64,000 bases of DNA from Thereva unica (GCA_949987705.1 OX465281.1:194605112-194669111), one strand, 5' to 3'; shown: positions 1 through 11,739, numbered from the stretch's first letter. The notes: a model not told the origin generated them from the letters alone. Numbers and translations are program-made.

Positions 1-2430
1 AAAAATCTAGCTAAACTCACTGCAAAAAACTCTAGGAACTGACTTTTAATTTGTACTCCTTAAAAACTCACTGACTGACTACTAAAATTTTTTTCTTTTT
101 CCTTTTTGTTTTCTTTTCTACGCCTACTTGTTTTCTTTTCTACGCCTACCGAGCAACTTCTCGATTTCATTCCCGACAGTGATTTTGAGTCAAGTAGTTA
201 TTTAGGCATTTCGTGCAAAACTGACCGTTACACACCGCCATTTAACAAGGAGCAATGGTACCCAAAACCTCTATTACAAATCCCCCGCAATACAAGGTAT
301 TTTATAGGTGTTTTATGCACTTTATAGTTCACATACATCTGGTGACTTGACTTCTGAAAAATACACGAATTTAAAGTAGACTCAAGGTGACGAGCAGTGG
401 TAGGCATCATCGACCATTTGAAAAGTCAAAGCTTTCTCAAAAATTACAAAATAAAAGAACACACCGAAGCTATAAAAATCCCATTCATTTGATCAGAAAA
501 GTTAATAGCCTTGAACAGGAAAGCCAGTGACTACAAAAACTAACAATTTCATTTAAATGCAGCAATTTTATTGAGTAGCTCACCTTTTATGCAAAATCCG
601 TTAACATTTGCATTTTTGAAATAAAAGGAAAACCAATAAATCTTTTTCATCAGGTAAGTCCCAAATTTTTATGGTTAAGCCCCACTTAAATACACGAAAC
701 ATAACAGAACACATTCCGTAACATTTCCCGGGCATAAAAAATTCCCCAACCGTAAACACTAAACCATAAAAACTTATGAAGATCCAAGGAAGAGTTCGGT
801 GCTCGTTAGTTTCCTGAAATCGTCTCCTAGTTTCCATAAAGTTATATTATTGGGGAGTACAAGGATACGTTTTATAGCGGCTATAAAGGCAAGTAGACGG
901 CAAATAGAAAAGGTCCTTTTGATTTATAAGTCTTGCAAATTTTGTGACAAAAGTGAATGATGTAGTCTTTAAAAGTTTCCCGGGGTATGCGTCTTTGCCG
1001 CCTTCAATGTCTGCAGCATTAATTTAAGTTCACCAAAAGCACTTAACTCTTTCAAAGGCAACGAGAAGACACCACTTCTTTACAGCTCGGTATGGCAACG
1101 GCCATTCGTCCTGCCACCATCGTCCTGTTCCTCAATGTATCAACTATGTCGGAATGCCAGTGTACGTAGGACTGGTTACTTGTGTGTATGGTGCAGCAAG
1201 AGAGGTGGTGCTCGACTTTCATTATCAAGTCCGCAATTCAATTTCTAGGCTCACTAAATTTTACGATAGCGCCCAGAACTGAAAGAACTTCTGGCAATTT
1301 ACTTTAATCAAAAGTTCTCCCTTTTATATTCGCTAGCCACTAGCCGGAGTGCAAAGAACTAGAGGCAATTTTGTAGCCACAGTCAAGCCGCATTAACCCC
1401 CGTTCGTGAAAAGGACTAAAGGAACGATTTCCCCAAGCGAAATTTAGAGCGGAAGGTGCGGTGTCCTTGTGACGGGATTCGCGTTTGTTTGAAAATTTAT
1501 TGCCAGGGATTAAACGTATCGATTTGAAGTTGATTGCAATAAGAGCATCAGGGGCCAGCAGCAACAAGCTGTAAGTGAACTCTAGACAATTAAACTTAAA
1601 TGGTGCTACTATGTAACAAATCATCATCGCTTGAAGCCCTGATAGATATTATGAGCACTTTCTCTGCAACTAGGTTCGTGGGAGTAGTCGCTGCAGCAGT
1701 CGTTTATGTCAATCTGCATTTGAACGACCAGGAAGTAAACTTAAATGACAATATATGTATGCAACACAATCACCAATAATCTTCCACGCTTTCAAAGTGA
1801 CAACAAAATTTAAAAACTTAAAATTAAGAAAGTCTCTTTTTCAGGAATGGATACATTCTTTAATGGTATAACTGCCTTTTTTATGTAAAAATCTAAACTC
1901 ATTGCCATAGCACGAGCCCCGCTCGAAGGATAGATTAACGAGAGGATAGGTTAAGTACAGTCTAGCAAATGCTTGAGGAGGAGGAAATGATGCCTGCATT
2001 TGAGCTCTTGCATGTTGTATGACTTTCGACATATTGACTGTGGAAATGCATCATCGACGTTCAAGGACTCAACCTACAAGGCAGTGGAATTAGCCATTCA
2101 AGCTGTTAAAATGCAGTGCATCACACATAGTAAATAATCCAACCACCATTGCCCTATAAAACATGCTCAGGCATACGTGGATATGATATTTTAAAACTAT
2201 TAGCAGTTGGGCAGCTATAGAGGAGGAGAAGGAAGTCTGTCCTATCTGGCCAGCCTAGTCTATCTGATCCGCCTGGTCTATATGACTGTAGATATGTATA
2301 GTTGTATATCAGTGTACCTGCAACCGTTAATTTAGCAACAAAGATGCAAAATTGTGGAAGGATATTAATATACATACCTATGAGATAGCGAAAAAGTATT
2401 TAAAAGTTGAAATAAATCTACCCTGCGATT
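1..2430. other. Intergenic, no supportable feature
   Basis: No reading frame here shows a recognisable protein motif, and the open frames are all short. I see no tRNA-like fold, tandem array or paired inverted ends. It is ordinary AT-rich sequence, perhaps containing repeats too decayed to recognise without a library. Confidence 0.6.
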
Positions 2431-2800
2431 TCTTGACGCTATAATTAAAAAAAATCGTAGGAAAGCAATGAATGTGTTTTAGATAAAATTGGTCCAGAAG
2501 AACAGGTGGTAAAAAGCTAATAATAGTAGCGAAAACACTATGTTTCACGTTTTGGGTACGAAAAAAATGTTGTTTTGGAATACAAAAAATACTGCATATT
2601 AGTGCTTAAAAAGACGAAAATTAGAGAGTTTTGGACCATTGAAATCGGTCAACAGGTTTTTGTGGGAAAAATCAAAAACCATTTTTTGACATTTAACTAT
2701 AGGGAGTGTAATTATCGTAGAACCTTGTGCCAGGGCTTGTGGCCACTGATGGTGCCTACCTACAATAAAAATTTCATGAAAAAATAATGGTGACTTTTCG
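2431..2800. repeat. Unclassified AT-rich dispersed repeat, copy 1
   Basis: Two blocks recur elsewhere in the window. The stretch around 2436-2530 (containing AAATCGTAGGAA and then GATAAAATTGG) is similar to 6941-7030, and the stretch around 2752-2790 (GGTGCCTACCT, then AAAATTTCATGAA) recurs at 7850-7885. A further block at about 2970-3040 matches 7380-7465 in reverse orientation. No coding capacity or terminal repeat is visible, so the superfamily is open. The later copy appears to have been opened by inserted DNA between about 7031 and 7840. Confidence 0.55.
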
Positions 2801-3053
2801 AGTAAATTTCAAAAATGTAAAAACACCTGTTTCACAAAAAAAGGTTGAACAAGGCCCACAATGGTCTTAGACATTTTTCGATGAGCCTAATTTATTACTA
2901 AAGAGTTTCTCTACAACCCCATTTTCATGAAATGTATATAAGGTTTGATTTAACACCTTAAAAACTCGCTTGAAAACCACCCTTTTTTCGAATTTTTTGC
3001 ATTAAAAGCTCTTCTTTTGAGTTTTCTTCGTGAGCTCTTTGAGGTTTTTCTTA

Positions 3054-3570
3054 ATAGTCCAGTAAATAGGTACTTTTTCTTTGCGAAAAATACCGCATGC
3101 GATTTTTTTTACGAAATGTTTTTACATATTTTTATGAGCTTAAATTCAAAATGGCGTCATCCCCACCCTTATGCTTCACTTACAATGAAGGGAAACGCGT
3201 TTAATTCTATATCTCAGAAACTATGCGTTTTACGACAAAAATGTATATAATCTTTTTTGTAGATAAATAAGTGATTTAACTTTTTTGTTCAGAATTTTTT
3301 TTTGTAAAGTCAATATGTTCGAAGTTATAGTGCTTCAAACTTTATACATTAGAGATTATTAGATTATATACATTTTTGTCGTAAAACGCATAGTTTCTGA
3401 GATATAGAATTAAACGCGTTTCCCTTCATTGTAAGTGAAGCATAAGGGTGGGGATGACGCCATTTTGAATTTAAGCTCATAAAAATATGTAAAAACATTT
3501 CGTAAAAAAAATCGCGTGCGGTATTTTTCGCATTACGAAGGCCTTTTTTTCGACCTATTTACTGGACTAT
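3054..3570. mobile_element. Palindromic (foldback) element, 517 bp
   Basis: The left arm (3054 to about 3253) and the right arm (about 3361 to 3570) are near-perfect reverse complements of roughly 200 bases, separated by a loop of about 107 bases. The outer ends are ATAGTCCAGTAAATAGG and its complement. Both arms contain the same block with AAATGGCGTCATCCCCACCC followed by AACGCGTTT. No transposase is present. This is the structure of a non-autonomous foldback or MITE element. I could not find an unambiguous target-site duplication, so the superfamily is not assigned. The open frames inside it are a by-product of the palindrome. Confidence 0.8.
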
Positions 3571-4001
3571 AAAAACAAAAAAAAAAAAGACGGGAAGTGC
3601 CATGGCTTCTCGATGGCACAGTAGACATGAATATGTCTTATCCCTGGGGTCTATTTGTTTCTTGTTCTTATTGGAAATCACCTTCTTGTTCTTATTGGAA
3701 AGAACCCCTTGAGGGGGTCGAAAGGAATGCACACAACAATATATATCTGTCTCGCTTCAATACATACCCTTCAACCACATTATCCTTTTTCCACAATGTA
3801 ACAGAATACAAACACACGAAACGAAATCGTTCAAAATAAAAAAATTGTGCTTTTGCAAAAATTCTAAACGCACCGCGACCGCAACATACTCAATTCACAA
3901 ACTGCGTAGTAAGAAAATTCCCTGATATCGACTCTGATTCCGCCCCGCTTAGAAAACACAAAAATATCGCGCGACAGTCGACTCAAGCACACCTTTTCTA
4001 A
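3571..4001. other. Non-coding spacer with a short inverted-copy block
   Basis: No gene is seen. At 3625-3660 there is a block (GACATGAATATGTCTTATCC) whose reverse complement recurs at 6893-6930, on the far side of the Harbinger/RTE composite. A short direct duplication of CTTGTTCTTATTGGAAA lies at about 3662-3702. Confidence 0.5.
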
Positions 4002-4369
4002 TGGGGCACATCCACAGGCCAACTAGTTGTCCAAACTGAGTTGCGTTGTCACTGAATCGCATCATGTGTGGGCAGTTGGCAAACTGATTTAACAGTTGAG
4101 GTTTCAGTTGGGATAAATCAAAATCTTTTAATTTTATGGGGGCGGGGCCTAGAGTTTGGGCAACTACTTACACTGTGTGTATTGCAGTTTGGCAAACAAC
4201 TTGGATGAATTAAGCCTGAATTCGAAGAATATATTTTTTTTGCAAGTTTATTTTGCATTATTTTTAATTTAAATTATGAAAGTTAACATAATATTATATT
4301 ATTTTCATAATTAATACTTTTAGAATTTAATTTATATTTTAAAAAATATAAATATTCATATTAATAATT

Positions 4370-6483
4370 AATTAATCAGAAACGTACAACGCGATGCTAT
4401 AAACCGTAGACGGTTCAACGTAGACCTTCTGCGGGAGAGCGGTAAAAAGCGGGAATTTGCTGGAAACCTACAGCAAATATTAAACCAGCACAACGTTTCT
4501 TTCGACACAAATATTGAAGAGCTGTGGAGTAGGACAAAGGGCGCAATATTGACGGCTGCGGAAATGAGCATCGGTTATGTCCCAAGGAACCAGCAACACT
4601 GGATCTCAGACACAACCTGGCAAAAATAGAACGCAGGAGAGCCCTAAAAAATAACGTAAACTCTACAAGCGATCCCGAAAGACGTTACCAACTGGAACGG
4701 GAGTACTCCCAATTACACCGGGAGGTAAAGAGAAGTGTCCGGCGTGATAAAAGGCAGCAGATAAATGAGCTCGCAGAAAAAGCGGAAAACGCGGCAAACA
4801 CAGGCAACAGTAAGGTGCTGTACCAAGTTACTAAACAGCTCACGGGAAAGCACTCTACTAAAAAGCATGCCGTTAAGAGTACGGATGGAAGGCTGCTGTG
4901 CAACGACGAGGAGCAACTCCAAAGATGGAGAGATTACTTCTTCGCCGCCCTGAATGGTTCATTTACACAGGAACCTCAGGAAACCAGCAACAATGCACAG
5001 CCAATAAGAATCACCACACGGGCCCCATCCAAGACGGAAATAGTAACCACAATTCATGTGATGGCCAATGGCAAAGCAGCTGGAAAAGATGGCATCCCGC
5101 CAGAATTGTTGAAAGCCGATTCAAGCCTAATAGCAGATAGTCAAAATACCAAAAAAGGGGGACCTATCAATATGCGACAACTGGAGAGGCATCTGTTTAC
5201 TATCTACAGTCCGCAAAATTTTGTCCCATATATTACTATCTAGGATAAGTGAGGCAGTAGACCGAACGCTTAGGAGGCAGCAGGCCGGATTCAGGAAGGG
5301 CCGCTCATGTATTGATCATATCAACGCCTTACGAATAATAGTGAAGCAGTCTACTGAATTCCGATCCCCCCCTTTACCTTGCTTTCGTAGATTATGAGAA
5401 AGCGTTCGACTCGGTCAATAGGAGCTTTATATGGCAGGCACTACGGCGACGGGGACTGCCTGATAAAATAATAGAATTGATAAAAGCCCTATATAACAAT
5501 TCCAAATGCAGAGTTCTCCATAATGGAAAATTATCCGACAGCTTCGAGGTGAGCTCAGGAGTACGACAAGGATGCCTACTCTCGCCTTTACTATTTCTTA
5601 TAGTAATAAATGACATCCTTGTCGGCGCTCTAGATAGTAGAACAGGCGGCATACAATGGGGTTTGTTAGACCGCCTTAAGGATCTCGACTACGTAGATGA
5701 TATCTGTTTGCTCGCCCACAGACACCAGGACCTCAAAAACATGATTAACAATTTGGCAACAGAAAGTAGTCCAGCAGGCTAAATCCAACTAAAACTAAAG
5801 AAATGCGGATAAATGCAAACACCATTGAACGGACTGCGCTGAATAACCGTGACGTGGAACTGGTCGATAAATTCTGCTACCTCGGTAGTATTATTACCGA
5901 AAATGGCGGTGCAGAAGAAGATGTCAGTTCCAGAATAAATAAAGCACGAGGCGCATATGCATGCCTGTCCCGCGTATGGAGGTCAACGGAGATCTCAACT
6001 AACACCAAATTGCGGCTGTTCAACTCCAACGTGAAGGCAGTACTTTTGTACGGTTGCGAAACATGGAAAGTCACCCAATTCATCACAGGGCGCCTACAAG
6101 TCTTCGTCAACAGATGCCTGCGTCGTATCCTAAAAATCCGCTGGCAGGATAGAATTTCAAACGAAGAACTATGGCGCCGTGCCGGCCAAGAAAGGATATA
6201 CGACCAAATCAGACGAAGGAAATGGAATTGGGTTGGCCACACCTTGCGACGCGAAAACGAAAATCTAGCCAAACAGGCCCTCGACTGGAATCCGCAAGGA
6301 TCCCGTCGAGTTGGAAGACCTAGGACAACGTGGAGGAGAACCCTACTAGCAGAAGCCGCAACAACTGGGAGATCCTGGTCGGAGCTGAGAGCTGTCGCGC
6401 AAAACAGAGTCCGCTGGAGGGCAACTGTTTCCGCCCTATGTCCCATGAGGGATTAAAGGAGCACAATGATGATGATGATGATG
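4370..6483 (+). mobile_element. RTE-type LINE, 5'-truncated, inserted in the MITE
   Basis: The insertion is bounded by a 12-bp direct repeat, ATATTAATAATT, at 4358-4369 and 6484-6495; the uninterrupted sequence appears once in the sister MITE copy near 35480. The 3' end is a (GATGAT)n tail at about 6466-6483, as expected for RTE-clade elements, and the 5' end lacks the endonuclease, as expected from incomplete reverse transcription. The element is therefore younger than the MITE it entered. Confidence 0.82.
4382..6457 (+). pseudogene. RTE-type reverse transcriptase, broken
   Basis: Coding sequence for the ORF2 of an RTE-like LINE, which copies its own RNA at a nicked target. The linker before RT runs from about 4390, the RT fingers motif NGKAAGKDGIPPELL is at about 5065-5110, an AFVDYEKAFDSVNR palm motif is at about 5385-5425, GVRQGCLLSPLLF at about 5560-5597 and the catalytic YVDD at about 5689-5700. 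The C-terminal thumb and tail (YLGSIIT, LLYGCETWK, RKWNWVGHTLRR) is one open frame from 5803 to 6456. Frame breaks lie near 4627, 5130-5240 and 5360, and a stop lies near 5780. The endonuclease is absent because of 5' truncation. Product is non-functional. RTE assignment is from the C-terminal signature and tail type. Confidence 0.85.
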
Positions 6484-6714
6484 ATATTAATAATTTAAAA
6501 AAAATTATAATTAATCTAAAAAATCATCTTTCTCCAATTTTTATTATTATAAAACTTAGTCGCCGATTTTATACTATTTCATTTAACTTTCAAATTGCCT
6601 ATAAAATATCGAATTGACAGTTGAAATATCAACTCAGTTGAAGCGTTTGTGGCAAAACAACAACTTTTTACACAACTCAGTTTGGGCAACTAGTTGGCCC
6701 GTGGATGGGCTGTT

Positions 6715-7033
6715 TAAAAAATCTCACACAAAGTAAAAAATCCTCGACACTTTTTCTCACTCTTGGAACAAGAACTCGCAGCGAGTGAACAAAAAAAAGT
6801 CCATCCAATGACGACGAAACAATAAACAAAGCAAAACAAAAACAAAATGAGTCAAGGAATGTGACGATTTCCGTTCCGCACATTCTTTTGCATAGACTCC
6901 AGGGATAAGACATATTCATGTCAAAACTGCTATTTTTCAACACTATAATTAAGAGAAAAATCGTAGGAATTATATGAATATGTTTCGAATAAAATTGGAC
7001 ATGTAGAACAGGTAAAAAACAAACTAATAAAAC
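6715..7033. repeat. Second copy of the 2431 repeat family (partial)
   Basis: About 6941-7030 repeats the 2436-2530 block (ATCGTAGGAA, then ATAAAATTGG and AACAGG). Upstream, 6893-6930 is the reverse complement of 3625-3660. No coding potential. Confidence 0.5.
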
Positions 7034-7320
7034 TGTTGTGGGGTTTTAAGTGCCCACGCAGTTTAATTAAGAATAACAGTGGTGGTTTGCTTAATACTAT
7101 TTTTATTGTAAATTACTTTCACAGGCTGAGTGATACTTAATATTGCTTGTTGTACGGTAGTGACCAACTACGAGGTTTTGCTCGACACTATCACCCAGAG
7201 ACTAAATTCTAAATTTCTTCTTTGATCTTGTGATCCTCTGTTCCAAAAGCTTTCTTCGGTCGGGAGACGATCTAGGCGATCGTCTCTACTTCGGTATCCT
7301 TTGTATGGCGAGGCGATAAA
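7034..7320 (-). other. Possible solo-LTR-like sequence (weak)
   Basis: Read on the minus strand, this stretch contains an AATAAA signal (near 7100) and ends in CCCCACAACA at 7034, which resembles the 3' end of an LTR. It sits where the surrounding dispersed repeat is interrupted. The opposite LTR end and a target-site duplication could not be found, so this is only a suggestion. Confidence 0.2.
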
Positions 7321-7374
7321 TGCTTTTCAGCATAAGAGCTTTTTTGATCGTGTTGCCAATTGCGAGCGATATCA

Positions 7375-7470
7375 CTACAACTGTCGAAAAACGATTTTCA
7401 AGAAAACTTCAAAAGAAAAGCTTTTAATTAAAAAAAAACTGGAAAAAGGGTGGTTTATCTTATGTACTAA
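7375..7470. repeat. Inverted copy of the 2970-3040 repeat block
   Basis: The reverse complement of this segment (ACCACCCTTTTTCC, then TTAAAAGCTTTTCTTTTGA) matches 2970-3040 with moderate divergence. It shows that the unclassified repeat family occurs in both orientations within 5 kb. Confidence 0.5.
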
Positions 7471-7483
7471 ATTGGGGGCCTCG

Positions 7484-7690
7484 GTAGTCTACGGGTAAGG
7501 CGCCTGGCTGCTATCCCAGAGGTTCCGGGTTCGAATCCTAGCGGCGCCACGGTCCTTCGCCTTTCGCACTTTCCCACCTACATAACTTTCCTTCTTTCTT
7601 CTTCCCTCTTTACATTCCTGATTCCTCCTGTCATAGCCTTTCCTAGCCCCTCCCCGCTCCACCAAGCGCATGCCTTCGGTTAAAGATAAC
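7484..7690 (+). mobile_element. tRNA-derived SINE, 3'-truncated copy
   Basis: The segment opens with a tRNA-like head: a box-A-like stretch beginning CCTCGGTAGTCTACGGGTAA and a box B GGTTCGAATCC near 7528-7538. The body, rich in CTTTCC and CTTCTT, ends in TCCACCAAGCGCATG. It matches the SINE at 51477-51937 but diverges after about 7680, so it lacks the 3' half and poly(A). The head provides an internal RNA polymerase III promoter in this kind of element. It is not a true tRNA gene because the acceptor stem does not close. Confidence 0.75.
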
Positions 7691-7849
7691 AATTTCAGTT
7701 ACTCCTCTAGGTGAGGGTTCCTTCCAGATCATCATCACGGCGGTTGTGGGCTTTGGGGATCTTAGTAAGTTGTTGCTTGAATTTCATTGTCCGTTTAGTT
7801 CAGATTTTCCTTCTAGGGTCCTCTCGACACGAAACAGTACCTTATAGGG

Positions 7850-7890
7850 GTGCCTACCTGCAATTAAAATTTCATGAACAAATTTGTTTC
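7850..7890. repeat. Short tail block of the 2431 repeat family
   Basis: GGTGCCTACCTGCAATTAAA followed by TTTCATGAACAAA closely matches 2752-2790. It seems to be the continuation of the copy that starts at 6941, separated from it by inserted DNA including the SINE. Confidence 0.45.
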
Positions 7891-8112
7891 CTTTAAAGTC
7901 GGTATACGGGCGAAGTTTTTACGTGACAACGTCTTTTTTGTGTTATGTTTTTTGGAACAAAGGATTAAATGAAGATTACATTTTTAAATTCATAAATCAC
8001 TGACATATTTTATTATTATTTAGTTTTTCAGTTTTATTTACACGTTTGTTTACAAACTTTTCGCATGCATTTCAGTTCATACATACCTACATAGATTTTT
8101 TTTTGTTTTTTT

Positions 8113-8560
8113 AACTTCCCAGTAAAGGAAGTTATTGTAATCGGTCCGAAAATCGAAATCGAAATTTTCGACGTAATTTCATCTTTCAAGGTCCCAGGAG
8201 CACTTTAAGCAAAAAATTGGGACGAAGTACATATGTGTGTGTGTTGTGCGTACGAATGTGGTCATTTTTTCCTGCACGATACAGCGCGAACCAAAAAAGA
8301 TATCGACTTCGTTGAGGTGTCGTTCGAAGCGTATTAACCGAAATATGATCTGAAAAGATTTTCATAAAATTCGGTCGAACCGTTTTTTTGTTTAAACGAC
8401 GTTTATGATTTTTGTACCTGCACGATACCGCGCGAACTAAAAACTATATCGACTTCATTGAGGTGCCGAAAAAAGAATATTAACGAAGAAATGCTCTGAA
8501 AAAAATTTCATCATGTTCGGTCGGGTCTTTTTTGTTTAAATAGAAAAACTTCGGCTAATT
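8113..8560. mobile_element. AACTTCC-ended repeat with internal tandem units, copy 1
   Basis: It starts with a small hairpin, AACTTCCC...GGAAGTT, and is similar over most of its length to 32890-33594. Internal units of roughly 140 bp recur, each marked by a TGCACGATAC-CGCGCGAAC stretch followed by ATCGACTTC. No open frame is meaningful. The right inverted end is not recognisable here. The class is uncertain: a MITE, or a Helentron-like non-autonomous element because of the terminal hairpin and internal repeats. Confidence 0.6.
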
Positions 8561-9461
8561 GTCGACAGATAAGTTTTGCTAGTATCTAATAAACTCGATG
8601 GAATGAGACGCATTTTAAACGAAGTGATCTTTTTTGGGTTCTGCACAGCGATAGCCTTCGAACAAAACATCACTTGTCAAAATCCGACAAACTTTTAAGA
8701 TCGTGAAAAATTTCGTTACCCTTTACAAACAGCGCGAATTTTTCAAACCTTGGATTAGCACTTTTTGACGGGTAATTGTTTTCTGCGCGTGATACAGTTT
8801 CAGGATATTGCGGTTCATCCCGTGATTTCCAGTAGTTACCGCAAAATTTGTTCTTTTTGGTCAAGTCTGACAAGTACTTAACAGTTACAGTTTTGCTAAT
8901 ATCTCCGGAGAGCTTTGGAATTCCCAAATGAATTCATTCGCTTCTCACTTTGTCAACGGCGCTTCAGCCGAATTTGAACACTCGCTTTAGTGCAGCGAAC
9001 TAAATACGGAGGAAATGTTTGTTTGCTAACGTTCAGGAAATCCAAATTCTCAGAAAAATCTTGTGGATTTACTACTATTATAGTTATTTGAACTAACTTC
9101 TCTCGGGATTGCTTTGCCATCAGTTCAGGGCCGGTTTGGATTTTTGCTACGACGGGCGCAGTATGCCATATTGCGCGTTCATTTGTTGGTCGCAGTGAAG
9201 GACAATGGACAGAAGCACAAACACTTAAATGTTCATTTTTATTTCATTCATTCACGTACAGAACATTTTATCGGGACAATAAATCGAAAAAAAAATCGTG
9301 ATAATAAAAATGAATTCTGAAATGAAATCACGAGAATTTTTTTTTTTTTTTCAAAGTTTTAATTTTTTATAAGTTTAATTTCTGAAATTGCGCCCCTGTC
9401 AAATTGCGCCCGATGCAAATGCACCATTTGCACCTATGAAAGCGCCGCTTCTGCCTATCGC
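8561..9461. other. No supportable feature
   Basis: AT-rich sequence with a poly(T) tract near 9339-9352. No protein motif, RNA fold or paired repeat is recognised. Confidence 0.5.
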
Positions 9462-9890
9462 TTACAACTTCCGCACTTCCATATTACGCGTCGTTTTATA
9501 TAGATGATACAGGAAGTCCCTTTTAGTTGTTGAGATATGCACTTTCCGTGTTAGCCAAGGACACCGACGTGGATAAGCCCTTATTAACTTTACAGGAACA
9601 GACATTTCATATAACGGTCTAAAATGAGTCATAAAATGCTTGGAGTTTTTCATTTATATTATTGGTTGAGTAGACAGGGACCCAAAATAATTCTCGACAT
9701 GCAATCTTAAATTGAGGCAAATTAATGCGTTTGAAGTCACGGAATGATAATATTTGAAACTGAGGAGTAGGCCGAAGGTGCATGTTGAAGGACAAGAAAA
9801 GAAAATCATAGTCAAAATTACTGGTTGGTCTAATTTGGTTATGAAACATCGACCAGAAAATAATCTAGCTGCGAAGGAACCGTTGCATTA
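9462..9890 (-). pseudogene. LINE ORF2 fragment (end of endonuclease and linker)
   Basis: The minus-strand translation reads as the end of a LINE endonuclease. A SQLDYFLVDVS-like opening lies near 9885, followed by RPTPQFQILSFRDFKRINLP and the linker PRRCPWLTRKVHISTTKRDF. A frameshift near 9620-9650 separates two open pieces. The motif pattern (aromatic-rich FRDFKRI, then PWLT..) resembles the end of EN in CR1/jockey-group LINEs in this window, such as the element at 22795-28691. No RT follows, so this is an isolated relic. Confidence 0.6.
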
Positions 9891-11374
9891 AAGTAGGTAG
9901 GTAAGCTTTTAACGATTCCCACATTAAGCGGAGATGGACCGTAGTTCGAGAAAATATTATGGAGATGCCGGAAATTGGCTAGATCAGTGAAGTTCGCGTT
10001 CAGGGATCGAGGGTGCGCTCAAGCCGATCGTTTTGATTGTGCCGAAAGTTGTTGTGTGGCATTGGGTAAAGTTAAGTAATTAACGTTAGCGTAGCGTTAA
10101 CGGAATGTTACTAAGCTTCGCTGTCGCGGACACAACCGAATGTTTTCGTTCCGGAGGTTCGGTTAGGGCTACTGGCACGTAGGCATCCTTTTGGACGGAC
10201 AGTTCTACGGCTCTTTTAAAATACATAAATGCCCATAAATCCATTGTAAGCATATTTTAAAAAGTGTGAACGTGCCAACAAAAACCAACTCATCGTTAGT
10301 CATCGTAAGGCCTAATTGATTACGTTTAAATTATTCCGTCCCCTGCCGAAAGCAACTTGCAAATTAAATAATCAAGTGCTACCGTCCGAACTGACAATTT
10401 CAGAAAGATTTTAAAAAAATAATTCTTATTTTCTAAGGAATAAAGCACAATCTCCTTGCCACAATATTAATGAAGTCATTACTCTATAGGAAAAGCTAAG
10501 TATCCTGGAGCCGGGGGAAAATGAACAATAAAATCGGCCAAGTTTTCTTATTACTGAACAACGAGCAGGTGGTCATTAAACCAACGAGCAATTCAGGATA
10601 AACGAAGAAAACTTTGAGCAAATTTACAGGGCGAACGATGTTAACAGGCAATGGCGGTTCCGTAAGGACTCGGTTTGGTGGCTCTGTGATGGGCTCCGTA
10701 TATTGTTTGTCTGGAAGATTCTAATGGAGCCGTAAACCTCTTGAAAAACAGTGAACGAAAGGTAGCTATGAATTTATTTAAGTTCGTTGAATTTATATCT
10801 CTCCATTTTCGGCACAATAAGGAAAATGAAAGGAAATTTTTAATCTTTCGCAATTTTCTGTGTATTTAAGTAATTTGCTCGATATTAAAATTTTTGTTGC
10901 GACTTTTTTTTAGCTGGGTTGGGGTGGGAAATTTTCTGTATCCTTTTTCTAATATTTAAAAATTTTGAGTAGGAATCTTTGTTGGGCTTATTTCAATAGA
11001 TGAAACGATGCACAAGGGTGAGGAAAAGTTGAAGCATTCTTATTAAACACAAGACTATTGTGGACTGTTGTCTGGAAATATTTTCCATCTTTTATCCCCG
11101 TACCTATGGGTTAGAGAGGTTAAAACTTAAGTGACCCTCTTTATACCTCTGCAACAATGTAGAAGTTGCGCCAGAGAGTAATTCTGGCATTAATCTAAAA
11201 AGGCTAAGTCCGAGAGAATACAGGTCCGAGTGCGAGAGAGAGTCCGAAAGAAGACGATTTCCCTAGTTTCGTTCAAAAATATATTACTACTAGCTGGGAC
11301 CCGGTACCCCTCGCTGCACCCATAAGCCAATAGTAGCCAATAAAACCCTTCCATTGACTTGGTATTTTTCGGGA
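9891..11374. other. No supportable feature
   Basis: No recognisable coding motif on either strand, and no terminal repeats. Composition is mixed, with a slightly more GC-balanced stretch around 9950-10200. Confidence 0.5.
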
Positions 11375-11690
11375 TATGAATTTTACACAGATTCGGCCTC
11401 TTCTCGAATACGACTCCCTCTTTTGGGACGGCGCTCCAATAACCACCTTGGCATGCTTAGATAAGGTCCAAAAAGGGCTTGCTCTACCATCGACCCCCTG
11501 AGCTACCGTAGGAATGTAGCAGCACTGACAAGATTTTATCGCTACTATCATAGCATAGTGACTGTTCCTCCGAGATACGCGCTTTTCTGCCTCCACGGAG
11601 ATCTTATACCCCTAACACCAGATTAGCCACTCGTCTCATTCCCTCCACTTCAACTCTATTATCTATTCCCTCCACTATAACTCTATTATC
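11375..11690 (+). pseudogene. Decayed LINE RT C-terminus, family of 18636-20346
   Basis: Translation in plus frames gives EYDSLFWDGAPITTLACLDK near 11402, matching the C-terminal part of the 546-aa ORF at 18706-20346 (EYNSLVWGGAPITT...). The nucleotide match continues past stops through the region encoding DPLSYRRNVAAL and RNTRLATRL. Several stops and frameshifts are present. It is a short dead copy of the same LINE family as 31845-32880. Confidence 0.7.
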
Positions 11691-11739
11691 GTCCCCACAA
11701 AAACCAACTTCTGCATACCCGAGATTACCTTCACAAGCA

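Larger units (their letters stand above)
4002..6714. mobile_element. PIF/Harbinger-type MITE split by an RTE LINE
   Basis: The left end reads TGGGGCACATCCACAGGCCA and the right end is a decayed inverse (GTTGGCCCGTGGATGGGC). A TAA lies on each side (3999-4001 and 6715-6717), the 3-bp TWA duplication typical of PIF/Harbinger. The flanks of the insertion match, in opposite orientation, a clean 597-bp copy at 35260-35856. Removing the LINE at 4370-6483 leaves about 600 bp, the same size as that copy. No transposase is encoded, so the element is non-autonomous. Superfamily assignment rests on TSD and end structure only. Confidence 0.78.

Noticed and set aside
7484..7560. Functional tRNA gene
   Set aside because: Box A and box B are present, but the acceptor stem does not pair properly and the segment is followed by the same body as two other copies, so it is a SINE head.
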